This document shows positions 25,812 through 32,606 of a DNA stretch of 34,366 bases, piece by piece. The notes under the pieces are model-generated. The model saw only the letters and a list, made by a program, of their open reading frames with translations, had not been told where the DNA came from and made no database searches. How positions within the stretch are numbered: position 1 is the stretch's first letter; each line of letters begins with the position of its first letter. Position numbers and translations under genes: made by a program. This stretch comes from CAYPPG01 sp964412555 (GTDB lineage Bacteria > Hinthialibacterota > Hinthialibacteria > Hinthialibacterales > Hinthialibacteraceae), in contig CAYPPG010000076.1 in assembly GCA_964412555.1 (NCBI GenBank), positions 1-34,366 of the forward strand, given 5' to 3'.

Positions 25812-25850
25812 AAAAAAGCCGCTGAAGGGGGGAATCTCCAGCGGCTTTTT
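25812..25850 (-). terminator. Attenuator terminator in the aroF leader
   Basis: The stem AAAAAGCCGCTG (25850-25839) and CAGCGGCTTTTT (25824-25813) encloses a 14-base loop and is followed by a T-rich run (TTTTTTCTTTTT on the minus strand). It lies 67 bp upstream of the aroF start and downstream of the leader peptide gene, so it can end transcription before the enzyme gene. Its 5' arm is also claimed by the antiterminator pairing at 25827-25889. Confidence 0.88.
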
Positions 25851-25889
25851 TATTTTTATGGTTAAATTCTTGCTAGGCAGATCCTCCCC
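25827..25889 (-). promoter_or_regulatory. Antiterminator pairing of the aroF attenuator
   Basis: On the minus strand, bases 25889-25872 (GGGGAGGATCTGCCTAGC) can pair with 25842-25827 (GCTGGAGATTCCCCCC). I count 15 pairs, one G-U among them, with one mismatch (25885) and two single-base bulges (25878, 25875). This uses GCTG of the terminator's 5' arm, so the two structures exclude each other. The first strand spans the leader stop codon (25875-25873), so a ribosome finishing the leader would block it. A competing 1:2 pairing, ATTCTTCC (25937-25930) with GGGAGGAT (25888-25881), is also possible. No folding program was run. Confidence 0.7.
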
Positions 25890-25953
25890 GTTTCCCGTTT
25901 ATGGGCCACCAAAAGTAAAAAAAAGAATAGGAAGAATTAGCCTGTCTCATCAT
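25873..25953 (-). CDS. Aromatic leader peptide of the aroF attenuator
   Basis: A 26-codon open frame runs from tandem ATG codons at 25953 and 25950 to TAG at 25875-25873. Its core is SYSFFYFWWP. The codons are TAT 25929, TTT 25923, TTT 25920, TAC 25917, TTT 25914, TGG 25911 and TGG 25908, so seven of eight consecutive residues from Tyr9 to Trp16 are aromatic and all three aromatic amino acids are present. A weak AAAGAG site precedes the start. The peptide probably has no role of its own: slow reading at these codons when Tyr, Phe or Trp is scarce would stall the ribosome and favour the antiterminator. Comparable control is known for pheA and trp leaders. Confidence 0.85.
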   Translation of the reverse strand: MMRQANSSYSFFYFWWPINGKRGGSA

Positions 25954-25973
25954 TTTCTCTTTATAATTTGAGG

Positions 25974-26002
25974 ATAGTAATGGAAAGTACGCCGGATTTC
26001 AA
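25974..26002 (-). promoter_or_regulatory. Sigma70-like promoter of the aroF leader
   Basis: TTGAAA (26002-25997), a 17-base spacer and TACTAT (25979-25974) match the -35 and -10 boxes at 5/6 and 4/6. Transcription would begin near 25967, about 14 bases before the leader peptide ATG, which leaves the full attenuator in the transcript. Confidence 0.65.
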
Positions 26003-26082
26003 GCCCCCTGGACAAAAATTATGTTAAATTTTCATGAATTACTGTGCAAAGTAGGATGAAATCACAAATCGCACCATTCTCA

Positions 26083-26724
26083 CTAATTCGGTTTTTTCTC
26101 CAATTCCTTGATAATTTGATAGATACCTTCCTGAATTAGAGGCATACGCGGTGCGATTTCATATTCGAGAATATCCGAGAGCTCTAGAAATTGCTGCTCC
26201 TGGATGAGATCGGAAACTTGTTCCAAAAAACTGTGCGTCTCTTGATTGACTTCAAGAAACGTTTTCCCTTCCACAACAATTCTATTCAAATCCAAACCGG
26301 TTACGATGATTGCACTCTGTAAACCTTGATACAATTCCACCCATGTCGTTGTAATCTGCTCCAGCAACTCCAATCCCTGTGTTTCTTTTCGCGATTGAAT
26401 CAAGGCGGATGCATCGACCAAAGCATGTTGAATTTTGGATATATATTCTCCGATGTCGTAAAGAACACGGTGGGCGACACGGCGCGGTTCTTCCGAAATG
26501 ACCCGAAGGCTTTGGCACGATCCAACCGTTCGCTCGCCCACGGACGGTTGATCCCATCCGCCTTCCATGACACCGTCGACATAAATCTCGCTGATGATGC
26601 GTTGTTGATCCTTTAATATCAAAGAAATACGCTCGATCACTTCCCGCAAAGTTGAGTTTTCATTCTCGGTTATTTCGATCCGTTTACTGTCTAGTATAAG
26701 TTCCATTCGCTTTCTAATTTCCAT
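26083..26724 (-). CDS. Unknown helical protein
   Basis: I use the ATG at 26724 (213 residues). A TTG one codon earlier and an ATG at 26706 are alternatives, and none has a strong ribosome site. The first 80 residues look like a small alpha/beta domain (ELILDSKRIEITENENSTL, then a strand ending IYVDGVMEGGW). The rest is long amphipathic helices (VLYDIGEYISKIQHALVDAS, VNQETHSFLEQVSDLIQEQQ). There is no signal peptide or membrane segment. I recognise no family. It is divergent from the FtsX-like gene, with 223 bp between the starts. The tail lies about 80 bp before the aroF promoter, on the same strand. Confidence 0.6.
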   Translation of the reverse strand: MEIRKRMELILDSKRIEITENENSTLREVIERISLILKDQQRIISEIYVDGVMEGGWDQPSVGERTVGSCQSLRVISEEPRRVAHRVLYDIGEYISKIQHALVDASALIQSRKETQGLELLEQITTTWVELYQGLQSAIIVTGLDLNRIVVEGKTFLEVNQETHSFLEQVSDLIQEQQFLELSDILEYEIAPRMPLIQEGIYQIIKELEKKPN

Positions 26725-26846
26725 CAAGATGTAAGAGTTAAAATCATATTAGCACATTCACTGCCTTTTTACGAAATATTTTCCGAATTTGCAAGTGGGA
26801 TCCACCGTTTTTCCTAGAAGATCATCGGATTTCACTTCTTCCTCTG

Positions 26847-26866
26847 AAAAAAGTATATACTTTTTT
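26847..26866. promoter_or_regulatory. Perfect 20-bp palindrome in a divergent promoter region
   Basis: AAAAAAGTATATACTTTTTT is its own reverse complement. It lies between the divergent genes starting at 26724 and about 26948, so it could be an operator. As a hairpin with a T-run it could also act as a weak terminator. No known binding motif is claimed. Confidence 0.4.
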
Positions 26867-26947
26867 GCCATTAGGAAGTACAAATCACACCGGGATTTCA
26901 GGGAAAATTATTCTGAGGAGTCTCCCCTTAACGAATCGATTTTCATC

Positions 26948-27952
26948 ATGATTTACACGAGACATGATTCCTTATATAATGCGGAAATTAAGATTCTTTG
27001 TACGGTCCACCAAGAAATTGAAGCATATTTCAAAAACCACAGAGTTTTGACGATAGGAATTTTGAAAAATCGGAGTGAAATCATCATTAAATTGATCAAA
27101 AATTTATCCTCTTTCTACATAGCACTAATTCTCATTGTTCCATTTAGTGTCGCACTCGGTTCCTTTTTACATATCTGTCTTCTCTATGAAAAAGAAGAAG
27201 CGGCAAAATCCCTTCCCCAATTTTTCCTCGCTGCAAAATTGGAAGCGGGATTAAAAAATTCCGATCTCGATCATCTTGCAGCACAAACACGGGCACTCGA
27301 TGGAATACGAGCAAGCCAAACGGAACTCCCTATCCCTGAATGGCATGGAAAATCGGATTATGAAGCCGAATGGCAAGAAATGTGGAAAGCCTATCTTTCC
27401 CCTGTTTTGTATGCGACCACTGAATTGAGATTACCCCCGCCTGAAAAGGTCTCCCAGCTTGCCGGGGAGATTCGGGACATGACCGGTGTTGTCGGAGTGG
27501 TTTGGGATGAATCAGGGTATCAGACTCTTTCTTCCAATCTAGCGGGCGTAGAAGAAAAAGAAAACTATTTGCTCTTTGTATTTTTTCTGTTTTTTTTAGC
27601 CGTGATCGCAGGGTTGCTCGGGAGCTTTCCAATCCGATTTCGGCGCAAATACGTCGTTTTAACCGGATTTGGCGGCGCCGGATCACAAATCAGCCCTGAA
27701 CGTGTATGGTTAAAATTGGTTGTTCTTCACATCGTCCTGTCTGTGCTGTTCTATACATTGTTCGTGGTGATCGGGTATTGTCTCTTCCCATTTTCCGTTC
27801 AAACTCTCGATACGGGAGCATTCATAAAAATTCTCGTCGAAGGTATTTTCATCGTTGCCGGTTTGGTCACCGCCATTTGTCTAGTCGGATGGTGGTTTTC
27901 GATAGAGTCACTCGAAGAACTGATGATCCCCCGATCTCCTTATACGGAGTAA
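26948..27952 (+). CDS. FtsX-like four-helix membrane protein
   Basis: The frame is open from 26789, but the upstream part looks non-coding. I give the ATG at 26948 (334 residues) with low certainty because no ribosome site fits. A membrane helix at about 56-79 is followed by an outer domain of about 125 residues (LAGEIRDMTGVVGVVWDESG near its end). Three more helices follow at about 207-228, 254-280 and 294-317. The FRRKYVVLTGFGGAGSQISPERVW loop matches the place of the REEIEIMRLVGAT segment in FtsX. Topology and position just before an EnvC-like gene support a divergent FtsX, which transmits FtsE ATPase action to cell-wall amidase activators. No ftsE lies next to it. Confidence 0.65.
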   Translation: MIYTRHDSLYNAEIKILCTVHQEIEAYFKNHRVLTIGILKNRSEIIIKLIKNLSSFYIALILIVPFSVALGSFLHICLLYEKEEAAKSLPQFFLAAKLEAGLKNSDLDHLAAQTRALDGIRASQTELPIPEWHGKSDYEAEWQEMWKAYLSPVLYATTELRLPPPEKVSQLAGEIRDMTGVVGVVWDESGYQTLSSNLAGVEEKENYLLFVFFLFFLAVIAGLLGSFPIRFRRKYVVLTGFGGAGSQISPERVWLKLVVLHIVLSVLFYTLFVVIGYCLFPFSVQTLDTGAFIKILVEGIFIVAGLVTAICLVGWWFSIESLEELMIPRSPYTE

Positions 27953-27960
27953 GAAGAACC

Positions 27961-29199
27961 ATGAAATCACGTTTTAGCAGTTACAGTTTGTTTTGTGCGT
28001 TTTTATTCGGTGTGATTTTACTAGCCCGCAGTTTCTCCAGTGAACTCCCACCCGATCAAACGGCGAAAATCATCCAAAAACAACTCCAAAGTGCACAAAA
28101 AAGGGCAGAAGTTCTTGCGCAGGAACGGAATCAGTTGGAGCGGTTTATTCAACAAGGCCAAAAAAATGTCAATCGATATAGCAAAACATTGGATACATAT
28201 AAATACAATCTCCAAGAGGCACAAAAAGTTATCGATGCCGCGCAAGCAGAAGTCGGCCAGATACGCAAGCGAAATGATGAACGGGAATTACACTTTTATC
28301 GCTGTGTCTATACTCGAGATATATACTATCCGATTCTTCCCACTACGGGTATTGCCAAAAGCCTTGTTCATGAGTCCATTTCCGATGCTGCGGTTCGGAT
28401 CGCAGAAGAACTTTTCTTGAAAATGCAGGCGGAACGGCCCCGCTTGCAAGAATTACAGAAATTGATTGATAATCGCAAGAAGTACCAAAATCGCATTCTC
28501 AACAAATATATGCCGGCTGATATCCAGAAAAAAGAAATACAAGAGCGGTTGTTGACCCAAAAAGAATCACAAATCGAAAAAAATCGTTCCGCTACCGAAG
28601 AAACGATGAAAGAAGTCAACGATTTACAAGATCAATTGGCCGCCGCCCAGCGGAAAATCGAGGAAATACGAAGACAACGGCGTCTTGCTAAAGAACGGGA
28701 AGAACGGGAAAGACAAAAACGCTTGCAACAACATACTCAAACCCCAACTATAGCAAGCACGAACCGTGATCAATCGCTCCCGATGACCGGAAACGAATCG
28801 TTCGCTGCTTTACAAGGAAGATTACCATGGCCGGCACAAGGTGATCTTTTACGTCCCTTTGGTGAGTTTACCCACCCGAAATTTCAAGTTAAAATAAAGA
28901 GCCCTGGTATCGATTTGAAAGTTCCGAAAGGATCGGCCATTGCAGCTGTCGCTGCCGGGGAAGTTCTATATACGGGGAACATGCCCGGTTTTGGCCAAAC
29001 AATCTTGATCGATCACGGGAACGACTATTTAACCGTTTACGGAAACGTTACAAAAACAGTCGAGCAAAACCAGAAAGTCAAAAGCCAAGAAATCATCGGT
29101 ATCGTCGTGACCGGAAGTGGAAACGAATACACCACCTTTCACTTCGAAATTCGCCACGGAGCGAAACCGTTAAATCCTCAGCAATGGCTGGGAAGTTAA
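27961..29199 (+). CDS. EnvC-like murein hydrolase activator with degenerate LytM domain
   Basis: I start at the ATG at 27961 (412 residues), just after the FtsX-like stop; the frame is open further upstream only as a shadow. Residues 5-26 are a signal peptide. Residues about 30-265 are long coiled coils (KAEVLAQERNQLERFIQQGQ-type heptads). The C-terminal 110 residues are a LytM/M23 domain, but the zinc residues are replaced: SPGIDLKVP lacks the first His of HxGID, YGNVTKT replaces YAHL, and TFHFEIR lacks the first His of HxH. It should therefore activate amidases rather than cut peptidoglycan, as EnvC does. The gene order FtsX-like, EnvC-like, CtpA is common in bacteria. Confidence 0.85.
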   Translation: MKSRFSSYSLFCAFLFGVILLARSFSSELPPDQTAKIIQKQLQSAQKRAEVLAQERNQLERFIQQGQKNVNRYSKTLDTYKYNLQEAQKVIDAAQAEVGQIRKRNDERELHFYRCVYTRDIYYPILPTTGIAKSLVHESISDAAVRIAEELFLKMQAERPRLQELQKLIDNRKKYQNRILNKYMPADIQKKEIQERLLTQKESQIEKNRSATEETMKEVNDLQDQLAAAQRKIEEIRRQRRLAKEREERERQKRLQQHTQTPTIASTNRDQSLPMTGNESFAALQGRLPWPAQGDLLRPFGEFTHPKFQVKIKSPGIDLKVPKGSAIAAVAAGEVLYTGNMPGFGQTILIDHGNDYLTVYGNVTKTVEQNQKVKSQEIIGIVVTGSGNEYTTFHFEIRHGAKPLNPQQWLGS

Positions 29200-29275
29200 A
29201 GTTTTGGAAAATCGGATCCGGTAGTACTATAGAAAAAAATCGATCATCCCATACATTCCGGAAGGAGCCCTACTT

Positions 29276-30679
29276 ATGGCAATTCCAGGGAAAAAACATA
29301 TAGGTTTGTTATTTTGTTTTTTATTGATTGTTTTCATTTGTCTAGGGATTGGAGTCCAGCGAAGCGTTCTTGCCCTTGAAAATCTTGACGACGAATTGAA
29401 ACCTCTCCTAAGTCTGGCAAGTGTCCTGATTACGATTCAGAATGAATATGTCGATCCTGAAATCGAAAACAAGACAGAAGAACTCTTGAATGGCGCCATC
29501 CATGGGATGGTGTCCACCCTCGACCGATACAGTGTGTATATGGAAAAGGACGAGGCCAAAGAGTTCAACGACCAAACGCAGGGGATGTTTGGAGGATTGG
29601 GTATTCAAATCGATCTGGTGGATGGTTGGCTCACGGTCATCGAACCCTTACCCGGTACGCCGGCGGACGAAGCGGGTCTCATCGGCGGAGACCGGATCGT
29701 TGAAATTGAAGATGAAACCACTAAAGGTATCAATCTGTTTGAAGCCCAGAAAAAGTTGAAAGGAGAACCCGGCTCTCAAGTCACCATTACGATTGCTCGA
29801 AAAGGTGAAAAAGAACTCCTCCAAAAAACGATCACCCGCGCCATTATCAATACCTATGCGGTAGAAGAAAAAGAAAAGAAAATGCTGGATGAATCGATCG
29901 GATACATCCGCCTTCGTGATTTTACCAAAGACGCTGCGGAGGAATTGGAATCGGCCATCCGCGAATTACAAGGCCAAGGTATGAAAGGATTGATTTTAGA
30001 CCTTCGTGATAATGTGGGAGGGTTGCTGGATGTCGCGGTAAAAATCTGTGATTTGTTCCTTGAAAAGGATCAACTCATTGTTACTCATCGCGACCGCCGC
30101 AATCGAGAGCGAAGATATGAATCCGTTGATGATACCTTAGGCAACTTTTTACTCGCGGTTCTTGTGAATGAATTTTCCGCCAGCGCCTCGGAAATCGTGG
30201 CCGGCTGCCTTCAAGACCATAAACGGGGGATCCTTGTCGGACCGGTAGGTCATAAAACATTTGGAAAAGGATCGGTACAAACCCTGATTGAATTGAAAGA
30301 ATTGCAAGGCGCCGCATTGAAACTGACAACCGCCAAATATTACACTCCGGCCGGGCGCTCCATAGAAGACGAAGAGGGATTGACACCCGATATCTTTGCC
30401 CAAATCAGCGATGCACAACGCCTCAAGATACGGCAGGCCGGAAAAATAGGTTATATTCCCTCTCACCTGATGAAAATTCAAGAAAAAAAACAAGGAATGG
30501 AAGAATCTGCACAAGAGGAAGAGGTTACAGTCGAAGAAATATTCCATCCACACCAAGAAAGTGACGAGGTGGAACCGTATGATGTTGAATTGCTAACGGC
30601 CTATCAATGTTTGAAAAGTATGGAAGTTCTCCGCTTCGGAAACTCGGAACGATACAGCCTTGCGAATCCTGGGAATTGA
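29276..30679 (+). CDS. ctpA: Carboxyl-terminal processing protease (S41 family)
   Basis: This 467-residue exported or membrane-anchored serine protease has a signal anchor at 8-25. A PDZ domain spans about 100-180 (MFGGLGIQIDLVDGWLTVIEP and GTPADEAGLIGGDRIVEI). The S41 core has LILDLRDNVGGLLD, the catalytic Ser303 in NEFSASASEIVAG, and the general-base Lys331 in KTFGKGSVQT. Compared with the usual form there are about three extra residues between Ser and Lys (GPVGHK). The acidic C-terminal tail (about 405-440) is lineage-specific. AAGGAG precedes the ATG. It lies 76 bp after the EnvC-like gene and overlaps tsaD by 20 bp. Confidence 0.93.
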   Translation: MAIPGKKHIGLLFCFLLIVFICLGIGVQRSVLALENLDDELKPLLSLASVLITIQNEYVDPEIENKTEELLNGAIHGMVSTLDRYSVYMEKDEAKEFNDQTQGMFGGLGIQIDLVDGWLTVIEPLPGTPADEAGLIGGDRIVEIEDETTKGINLFEAQKKLKGEPGSQVTITIARKGEKELLQKTITRAIINTYAVEEKEKKMLDESIGYIRLRDFTKDAAEELESAIRELQGQGMKGLILDLRDNVGGLLDVAVKICDLFLEKDQLIVTHRDRRNRERRYESVDDTLGNFLLAVLVNEFSASASEIVAGCLQDHKRGILVGPVGHKTFGKGSVQTLIELKELQGAALKLTTAKYYTPAGRSIEDEEGLTPDIFAQISDAQRLKIRQAGKIGYIPSHLMKIQEKKQGMEESAQEEEVTVEEIFHPHQESDEVEPYDVELLTAYQCLKSMEVLRFGNSERYSLANPGN

Positions 30680-31649
30680 AAGCTCCTGTGATGACACCGG
30701 TGTTGCCATTGTCGAAAATGGTCACCAAGTCCTCTATAACGGTGTTTCTTCTCAAATAGAAATTCACCGTCCTTATGGGGGGGTTGTACCTGAAATCGCC
30801 TCTCGAGCACACACCGAGAATCTTCTTCCCTTGCTGACACAATGCATGGATTCTACCCATGTATCACCAGCAGACTGCGATGCCATCGCGGTAACATATA
30901 CTCCTGGCCTTGCCGGCTGTTTGCTGGTAGGAATGTCGTTCGCGAAAGCGTTAGCCTATGCATTGAAAAAACCATTGATCGGTATCAACCATCTCGAAGC
31001 CCATATCTATTCACCGGTGCTCGATGCTTCATCAAGGCAAATTCCACCCTTTCCCCATCTGTCCTTACTTGTATCAGGCGGTCATACCGCTCTCTATGTT
31101 GTTCAACATTGGACCCACTTAGAAATTGTAGGGAGCACAAAAGATGATGCCGCCGGGGAAGCGTTCGATAAAGTTGCCAAAGCCTTGAACCTTGGTTACC
31201 CCGGTGGCCCCCTGATTCAAAAACGCGCACAAAATTATGAAGGGAAATTGATCGATTTCCCACGTCCCATGATTCATGATGGATACGATTTCTCATTTAG
31301 CGGTCTGAAAACTGCAGTGATCAACCATTTGCACAATCATGACAAGAGTGAAGAAGGGAAAACAAAAATTTGCGCTTCTTTTCAGGACGCAGTAGTGGAT
31401 GTATTGGTGACAAAAACCATTCGCGTGGCAAAAGATCGCCGATTGAATCATATCAGCTTGGTCGGTGGGGTCTCTGCCAATCAAGTTTTGCGCGATGAAT
31501 TAAGCCACCGGGCAAAAGAGGAAGGAATTCAAGTCTATTTACCGGAAAAACGATTTGCAATGGATAACGGGGCAATGATTGCAGGGCTTGCTCATCATTA
31601 TTTTCAGGAAGGAAAATTTTCCGGCCTTTCGTTAAATGCAATCCCCTGA
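30660..31649 (+). CDS. tsaD: tRNA N6-threonylcarbamoyladenosine transferase subunit TsaD
   Basis: This 329-residue enzyme works with TsaB and TsaE to place threonylcarbamoyl on A37 of ANN-reading tRNAs. The N-terminus MRILGIESSCDDTG, the metal-binding HxxxH in NHLEAHIYS, LLVSGGHTALY, DDAAGEAFDKVAKALNLGYPGGP, DFSFSGLKTAV, SLVGGVSANQVLR and DNGAMIAGL are all present, with the usual length. The start codon is TTG at 30660, inside the end of ctpA. There is no ATG that would give the conserved N-terminus, and only a weak GGAA lies upstream. Translation is probably coupled to ctpA. Confidence 0.95.
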   Translation: MRILGIESSCDDTGVAIVENGHQVLYNGVSSQIEIHRPYGGVVPEIASRAHTENLLPLLTQCMDSTHVSPADCDAIAVTYTPGLAGCLLVGMSFAKALAYALKKPLIGINHLEAHIYSPVLDASSRQIPPFPHLSLLVSGGHTALYVVQHWTHLEIVGSTKDDAAGEAFDKVAKALNLGYPGGPLIQKRAQNYEGKLIDFPRPMIHDGYDFSFSGLKTAVINHLHNHDKSEEGKTKICASFQDAVVDVLVTKTIRVAKDRRLNHISLVGGVSANQVLRDELSHRAKEEGIQVYLPEKRFAMDNGAMIAGLAHHYFQEGKFSGLSLNAIP

Positions 31650-31700
31650 ATACATCCGGTACTGCCTTTTCAATATAACTTGAAGTGTAATCCCATAAAA

Positions 31701-32606
31701 TCAAACGACTTCCACACGATTGCGTCCTTTTTTCTTGGCTTGATACAAAGCTTCATCGGCACAACGAATCAACGTCATGATATCGGCTTCTTCGATACCA
31801 TCGAACGAAGTCACACCAAAACTCGAAGTAATCGAGATTGGCATATCATTGTACAAAACCGGCCCGGATGCAATGACATCATGAAAACGGTTCGCTTGAT
31901 TGATGGCATTGGAAATCGTACACCCAGGAAGAATAATCATGAATTCTTCTCCGCCATACCGCCCACAAGAATCATACAACCGAATGGCACAGTTCAATCG
32001 TAATCCCACTTCATGCAAGACTTGATCGCCGGCAAGATGTCCATAGGTATCATTCACTTCTTTGAAATGATCGAGATCCGCCATGATGACAGACAAAGGA
32101 GAATGATGCCTTCGAGAACGATCGTATTCCTTTTCGAGAATATCCAAGATAGCGCGCCGATTGAAAAGATTGGTCAAGGGATCCTTAATCGCCATTTCCC
32201 GCATGGTTTCACGTGCACGGACCAATTCTTCCTGTAATTCGATGATCCGCTTCCCCGCCCGGAGACGTACATCCAATTCGTGCGTATCAAAGGGTTTTAG
32301 GATGTAATCATCGGCGCCCGCTTCAAGACCGTCAATGATATCTTGTTTCTCCGTACGGGCGGTCAGCATGAGGATATAAATATACGGTTCCTTTTTTCTT
32401 GCTCTCAATTTCTTACAGATTTCAAGTCCATCCATACCCGGCATCATCCAATCGAGTACCACAAGTTTGGGAGATTCCTCTCCTTGAAGAACACCCCACG
32501 CTTCATGGCCGTCTTTGGCGGTGACAACTTCATACCCCCATTTTGTCAATGTCGCTTCCAATTTTCGTCGTGTAACAATGCTGTCCTCAGCAACCAGAAC
32601 CTTCAC
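31701..32606 (-). CDS. PleD-like response regulator with GGEEF diguanylate cyclase domain
   Basis: This 301-residue protein has an N-terminal receiver domain with the phospho-acceptor Asp52 in LDWMMPGMDG and Lys in ILKPFDTH. It is joined by a helix to a GGDEF domain with GGEEF at 218-222 and an intact product-inhibition site RLYD at 209-212. It should make cyclic di-GMP when phosphorylated. Its start overlaps the stop of the hybrid kinase gene by 4 bp, so that kinase is the likely phosphate source. It is convergent with tsaD. Confidence 0.93.
   Translation of the reverse strand: MKVLVAEDSIVTRRKLEATLTKWGYEVVTAKDGHEAWGVLQGEESPKLVVLDWMMPGMDGLEICKKLRARKKEPYIYILMLTARTEKQDIIDGLEAGADDYILKPFDTHELDVRLRAGKRIIELQEELVRARETMREMAIKDPLTNLFNRRAILDILEKEYDRSRRHHSPLSVIMADLDHFKEVNDTYGHLAGDQVLHEVGLRLNCAIRLYDSCGRYGGEEFMIILPGCTISNAINQANRFHDVIASGPVLYNDMPISITSSFGVTSFDGIEEADIMTLIRCADEALYQAKKKGRNRVEVV

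Noticed and set aside
25812..26002. T-box riboswitch upstream of aroF
   Set aside because: I see no T-box core or specifier loop. The aromatic leader frame with mutually exclusive stems explains the region better.
26789..26947. Extension of the FtsX-like protein to a TTG at 26789
   Set aside because: The added residues look non-coding, contain the perfect palindrome, and the TTG lacks a ribosome site; kept only as an alternative.
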